Part shown: one piece after another, positions 61,079 through 64,000 of the stretch | Layout of the letters: each line of letters begins with the position of its first letter | How positions within the stretch are numbered: the stretch's first letter is position 1 | Assembly (NCBI GenBank): GCA_039990395.1 | Contig: JBDXFZ010000146.1 | Span: forward strand, 682,001 to 746,000 | Source: CALINF01 sp039990395 | GTDB taxonomy: Bacteria > Pseudomonadota > Gammaproteobacteria > Pseudomonadales > Halieaceae | DNA length: 64,000 bases | Direction: 5' to 3' | Notes under the pieces: generated by a model | The model's database searches: none | The model's input: the letters and a program-made list of their open reading frames with translations, nothing else | Told to the model about the DNA's origin: nothing | Program-made: the position numbers and the translations under genes

Positions 61079-64000
61079 CTCGCCATCGTCATGAGTGAGG
61101 CGTTGCCGCCAGCGGCCGTGGTATCGACGCTCACCGTTTTTTCCAGCAGCGTTTGACGCAGCAGGGTGTGCGGCGAGACGCAAGTGATCAGTGGTATCAG
61201 AGGCCCCTTGCGCTGGGCGAGTAGCCTCGCTGCGTCGTGTAGGTAAGCGCTGCGGGCATGTATCATCGCGCCATCTACATAAGGTGATGACAATGCCTCA
61301 CGCGCAGCCGACAGTGATGCCACGCTGGCACAGTGCTCAGGCAATCCTGCTTGTATCAGTGCTGAAACTATTTCCTGCCACTCGGCTAATAGCTTCTCTT
61401 CCGCAAGTGCTGTCACAACGTTGCCGCCTGCTAGCGCAGACAACATCGCCAGCAGATACTCCCCGGTGTGTTCGCGGTTGTCTATGACGAGCAGTAAATG
61501 ACCACGAGCTTCCAGTAATAATTGATTGCTCTCACCCGTAGGCCCGGGAAGTTCAAGCGGATGTTCCAGCACATCGCGAGCGTAGAGTAACTGACTGCGC
61601 GCAGCGGCCAGGGTTTCCTCCAGTATTGCGGAGTGCTCATCGGCTGGACGCTGGGAGTAACGCGCGATGAATTGGCGTAGTGTCGATAGTCGGTCGTTGA
61701 GCGAAAGTTGATTCCACTCCTTCTGAGCAGCGGGCGCAATTTGCAATGCTTCCACGGCACAACCGGTATCGGCGGCAGGCAATGGTAGCTGGCCGTCGGC
61801 ATTTTCCGCTTCAGCCCCTGTGGTTACGAGCCGGCCCAAATATTGTGGACCACCCGCTTTTGGACCGGTGCCCGACAAGCCACGCCCGCCGAAGGGCTGG
61901 ACGCCGACGATCGCACCGATCATGTTTCGGTTGATGTATATGTTGCCTGCCTGAATCCGCTTGGCAACGTACGATGTGATGTCCTCGATACGGCTATGGA
62001 TGCCGAATGTAAGTCCATAGCCGGTTTCGTTGATCTGGTCTATTACGTCATTGAGTGCGTCGGCGCGGTAGCGAACAACGTGCACGACGGGTCCGAAGAC
62101 CTCACGCTCCAGCAATGATAGATTGCTGATCTCGTAAAGCCTCGGTGCAAAAAATGTAGTTCCCTGCTCAGAAGGAGCATCACACTGGTAGAGCAGACGC
62201 CCGCTGTTACTCATGAAATGCGCATGAGCTTGCAGTCTTGATAGCGCCTGCGCATCGATGACTGGCCCGATGTCAGTACTCAGCAGAGCGGGATCCCCAA
62301 TGGTGAGTTCCTTCATTGCGCCGATGATCATATCGATGACTTTGTCGGCAATATCTTCCTGTAGAAACAGTACCCGCAATGCGCTGCACCGTTGTCCTGC
62401 ACTCTGAAATCCCGACATGATCACATCGTCGACTACCTGTTCAGGCAGCGCGGTTGAGTCCACCAGCATACAGTTTTGGCCGCCGGTCTCTGCGATCAAT
62501 GGGATGGGAGCGTCAGCGCGCTCGGCCAATGTTTTGGCAATCACTGCTCCGGTTTCGGTAGAGCCTGTGAACATCACGGCCTTGATGCGCGCGTCTGGTA
62601 CAAGGTACTGACCCACGTCGGGGCCTCTGGCGATTACGGCCACTACGGCATCGTCGGGGAAACCACAGCTCCGGATAATATCGAGCGTGCGTAGCGCGAT
62701 TAAGCTGGTCTGTTCTGCAGGTTTGGCAATCACGGTGTTGCCAACTGCTAGCGCAGCGGCGATCTGCCCTAGGAATATCGCAAGCGGGAAGTTCCACGGG
62801 CTAATACAAAGAATAAGACCGCGCGCTCGCAATCCTTGCCCAGTGAAGTTTTGCTCGACCGCCTGCTGTGCGTAGTAGCGGCAAAAGTCTACCGCTTCGC
62901 GGATTTCTGCGACACTGTCTGGAATCGTCTTGCCTGCCTCCTTACAGCACAATGTAATGAGCTCGTCTCGATGAGTCTCTAACGCATCGGCCAGCGCAAA
63001 GAGCAATCGTGCGCGTTCTTTAACATCTGTTGCCTGCCATGCATCGAAAGCGCCGCTCGTACGCTCCAATGCGGTTGTCATAGAGCTTGCATCGTCCAGG
63101 TTCACAGTACCCACCAACTCGGCATGATCTGCGGGGTTGCGAATGTCCAGCTGTGCGTCGCTGGTTGCAAAGTTAAGCGGTAGGGACGCAAGAGTGGTTT
63201 GCATCGCAGAGCGAGCCTGTTCAAGTGCTATGCAATCAGTAAGATCAAAGCCAGCGGCATTGGGTCTTTCGCTTCCGTACAGTTCAGCTGGGCTGGCAAT
63301 TTGTGGATTTGAGGCGTTGGTCCAGCTGCGCGCCAATTCGACAGGATCTTCCAGCAATGACTCTACGGGTATGTTTTCGTCGACGATATTGTTAACAAAG
63401 GAGCTATTGGCGCCATTTTCCAACAGACGTCGAACCAGATACGCCAGTAAATCTGCGTGAATTCCCACAGGCGCGTAGATACGACAGGGAACAGATTCAC
63501 CCTGTACAACCTGGTCATACAGCGCATCACCCATACCGTGGAGGCGCTGAAATTCGTAGCCGGTTCGAGACTCGTCCATCTCGAGTACGGTTGCCACGGT
63601 ATAAGCGTTATGCGTGGCGAACTGCGGATAGAGTGTGTCGCGATATTCCAACAGCTTGCGTGCGCAGGCTTGATAGGACACATCGGTAGCTGCCTTGCGC
63701 GTAAATACGGGGAAGTCTTCAAACCCTTCCACTTGAGAGAGTTTAATTTCAGTATCCCAGTAGGCGCCCTTAACGAGACGAACCATCATGCGTCGACCCA
63801 CTCGCTGGGTTAGCTCGCGCACCCACTCAATCACCCAGATGCTACGCTTTTGGTAAGCCTGAATGGCGATACCAAATCCATCCCAATCAGCCAACGCCGG
63901 GCTCGAGAACACTTTCTCGATGATATCCAATGACATCTCCAAACGGTCCGCTTCCTCGGCGTCCACTGTAAAACCAATATTATGACGTTTGGCAGCCTCA
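61075..64000 (-). CDS. putA: Bifunctional proline dehydrogenase / L-glutamate gamma-semialdehyde dehydrogenase PutA, N-terminus beyond the window
   Basis: Oxidises proline to glutamate with channelling between two active sites. The frame enters from the right edge; the visible part begins in the proline dehydrogenase barrel (EAAKRHNIGF then DAEEADRLEMSLD). The ALDH domain has the Glu motif AETGGQN, the catalytic Cys in GQRCSALR, and a FGGRGLSGTGPKAGGP segment. The C-terminal domain beyond ALDH is about 190 residues. At least 975 residues are present. The stop overlaps the racemase stop via the sequence CTAG. The PRODH substrate-binding region RRLLENGANSSFVN is present. Confidence 0.95.
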   Translation of the reverse strand, partial: EAAKRHNIGFTVDAEEADRLEMSLDIIEKVFSSPALADWDGFGIAIQAYQKRSIWVIEWVRELTQRVGRRMMVRLVKGAYWDTEIKLSQVEGFEDFPVFTRKAATDVSYQACARKLLEYRDTLYPQFATHNAYTVATVLEMDESRTGYEFQRLHGMGDALYDQVVQGESVPCRIYAPVGIHADLLAYLVRRLLENGANSSFVNNIVDENIPVESLLEDPVELARSWTNASNPQIASPAELYGSERPNAAGFDLTDCIALEQARSAMQTTLASLPLNFATSDAQLDIRNPADHAELVGTVNLDDASSMTTALERTSGAFDAWQATDVKERARLLFALADALETHRDELITLCCKEAGKTIPDSVAEIREAVDFCRYYAQQAVEQNFTGQGLRARGLILCISPWNFPLAIFLGQIAAALAVGNTVIAKPAEQTSLIALRTLDIIRSCGFPDDAVVAVIARGPDVGQYLVPDARIKAVMFTGSTETGAVIAKTLAERADAPIPLIAETGGQNCMLVDSTALPEQVVDDVIMSGFQSAGQRCSALRVLFLQEDIADKVIDMIIGAMKELTIGDPALLSTDIGPVIDAQALSRLQAHAHFMSNSGRLLYQCDAPSEQGTTFFAPRLYEISNLSLLEREVFGPVVHVVRYRADALNDVIDQINETGYGLTFGIHSRIEDITSYVAKRIQAGNIYINRNMIGAIVGVQPFGGRGLSGTGPKAGGPQYLGRLVTTGAEAENADGQLPLPAADTGCAVEALQIAPAAQKEWNQLSLNDRLSTLRQFIARYSQRPADEHSAILEETLAAARSQLLYARDVLEHPLELPGPTGESNQLLLEARGHLLLVIDNREHTGEYLLAMLSALAGGNVVTALAEEKLLAEWQEIVSALIQAGLPEHCASVASLSAAREALSSPYVDGAMIHARSAYLHDAARLLAQRKGPLIPLITCVSPHTLLRQTLLEKTVSVDTTAAGGNASLMTMAS

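Overview
The window looks like a chromosomal segment of a Gram-negative gammaproteobacterium, probably marine and of the OM60/NOR5 or Spongiibacteraceae type. This placement is an inference. It rests on pilU, yebG with a LexA box, slyX, yciH, slt, a bifunctional putA, a tRNA-Arg with encoded CCA, and a high density of acyl-CoA, thiolase and CoA-transferase genes. GC content is moderate by eye, slightly above 50 percent. I see no phage, integron, insertion sequence or CRISPR array. The only clearly AT-rich patch is near 36.5-36.8 kb.

Layout: 1-14.5 kb holds an amidase (cut by the left edge), an exported leucyl aminopeptidase, a two-gene molybdenum hydroxylase (iorA/iorB type), a YjiH-type membrane protein, SOS-controlled yebG, a DPP-IV-like peptidase, an enoyl-CoA hydratase and a DUF3604 protein. 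14.5-22.7 kb holds a possible sulfatase remnant, a GNAT acetyltransferase, a methyltransferase-like protein, pilU, rluF, a BaiN-type flavoprotein and an AsmA protein. 22.9-31.5 kb holds a heterodimeric ABC exporter, DUF3833 and DUF3429 proteins, a CoA-transferase, a quinone reductase-like MDR enzyme, an acyl-CoA dehydrogenase and tRNA-Arg(CCT). 31.8-37.5 kb holds Slt, a compact arsenosugar operon (ArsS plus two glycosyltransferases), YciH and SlyX.

37.5-47 kb holds an adjacent pair of acyl-CoA dehydrogenases, an amidohydrolase, a large unknown protein that looks like a decayed RecB-type nuclease with a disordered tail, and an operon with an SRPBCC-SDR fusion, an epoxide hydrolase and a thioesterase. 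47.3-48.6 kb holds the most interesting unit: a class D-like sortase followed directly by a small secreted protein carrying a C-terminal MPSTAS sorting signal, ended by a strong terminator. 48.7-64 kb holds a gluzincin-like peptidase, an MBL-fold hydrolase, an alpha/beta hydrolase with a PlsC acyltransferase, Lrp opposite an Orn/Lys/Arg decarboxylase, a thiolase / dienelactone hydrolase / old yellow enzyme run, an AraC regulator, an alpha-methylacyl-CoA racemase and the C-terminal part of PutA (cut by the right edge).

Together the genes suggest a heterotroph using fatty, branched or alicyclic acyl-CoA substrates, amino acids and peptides. The sortase pair is the best candidate for a little-described surface-anchoring system.
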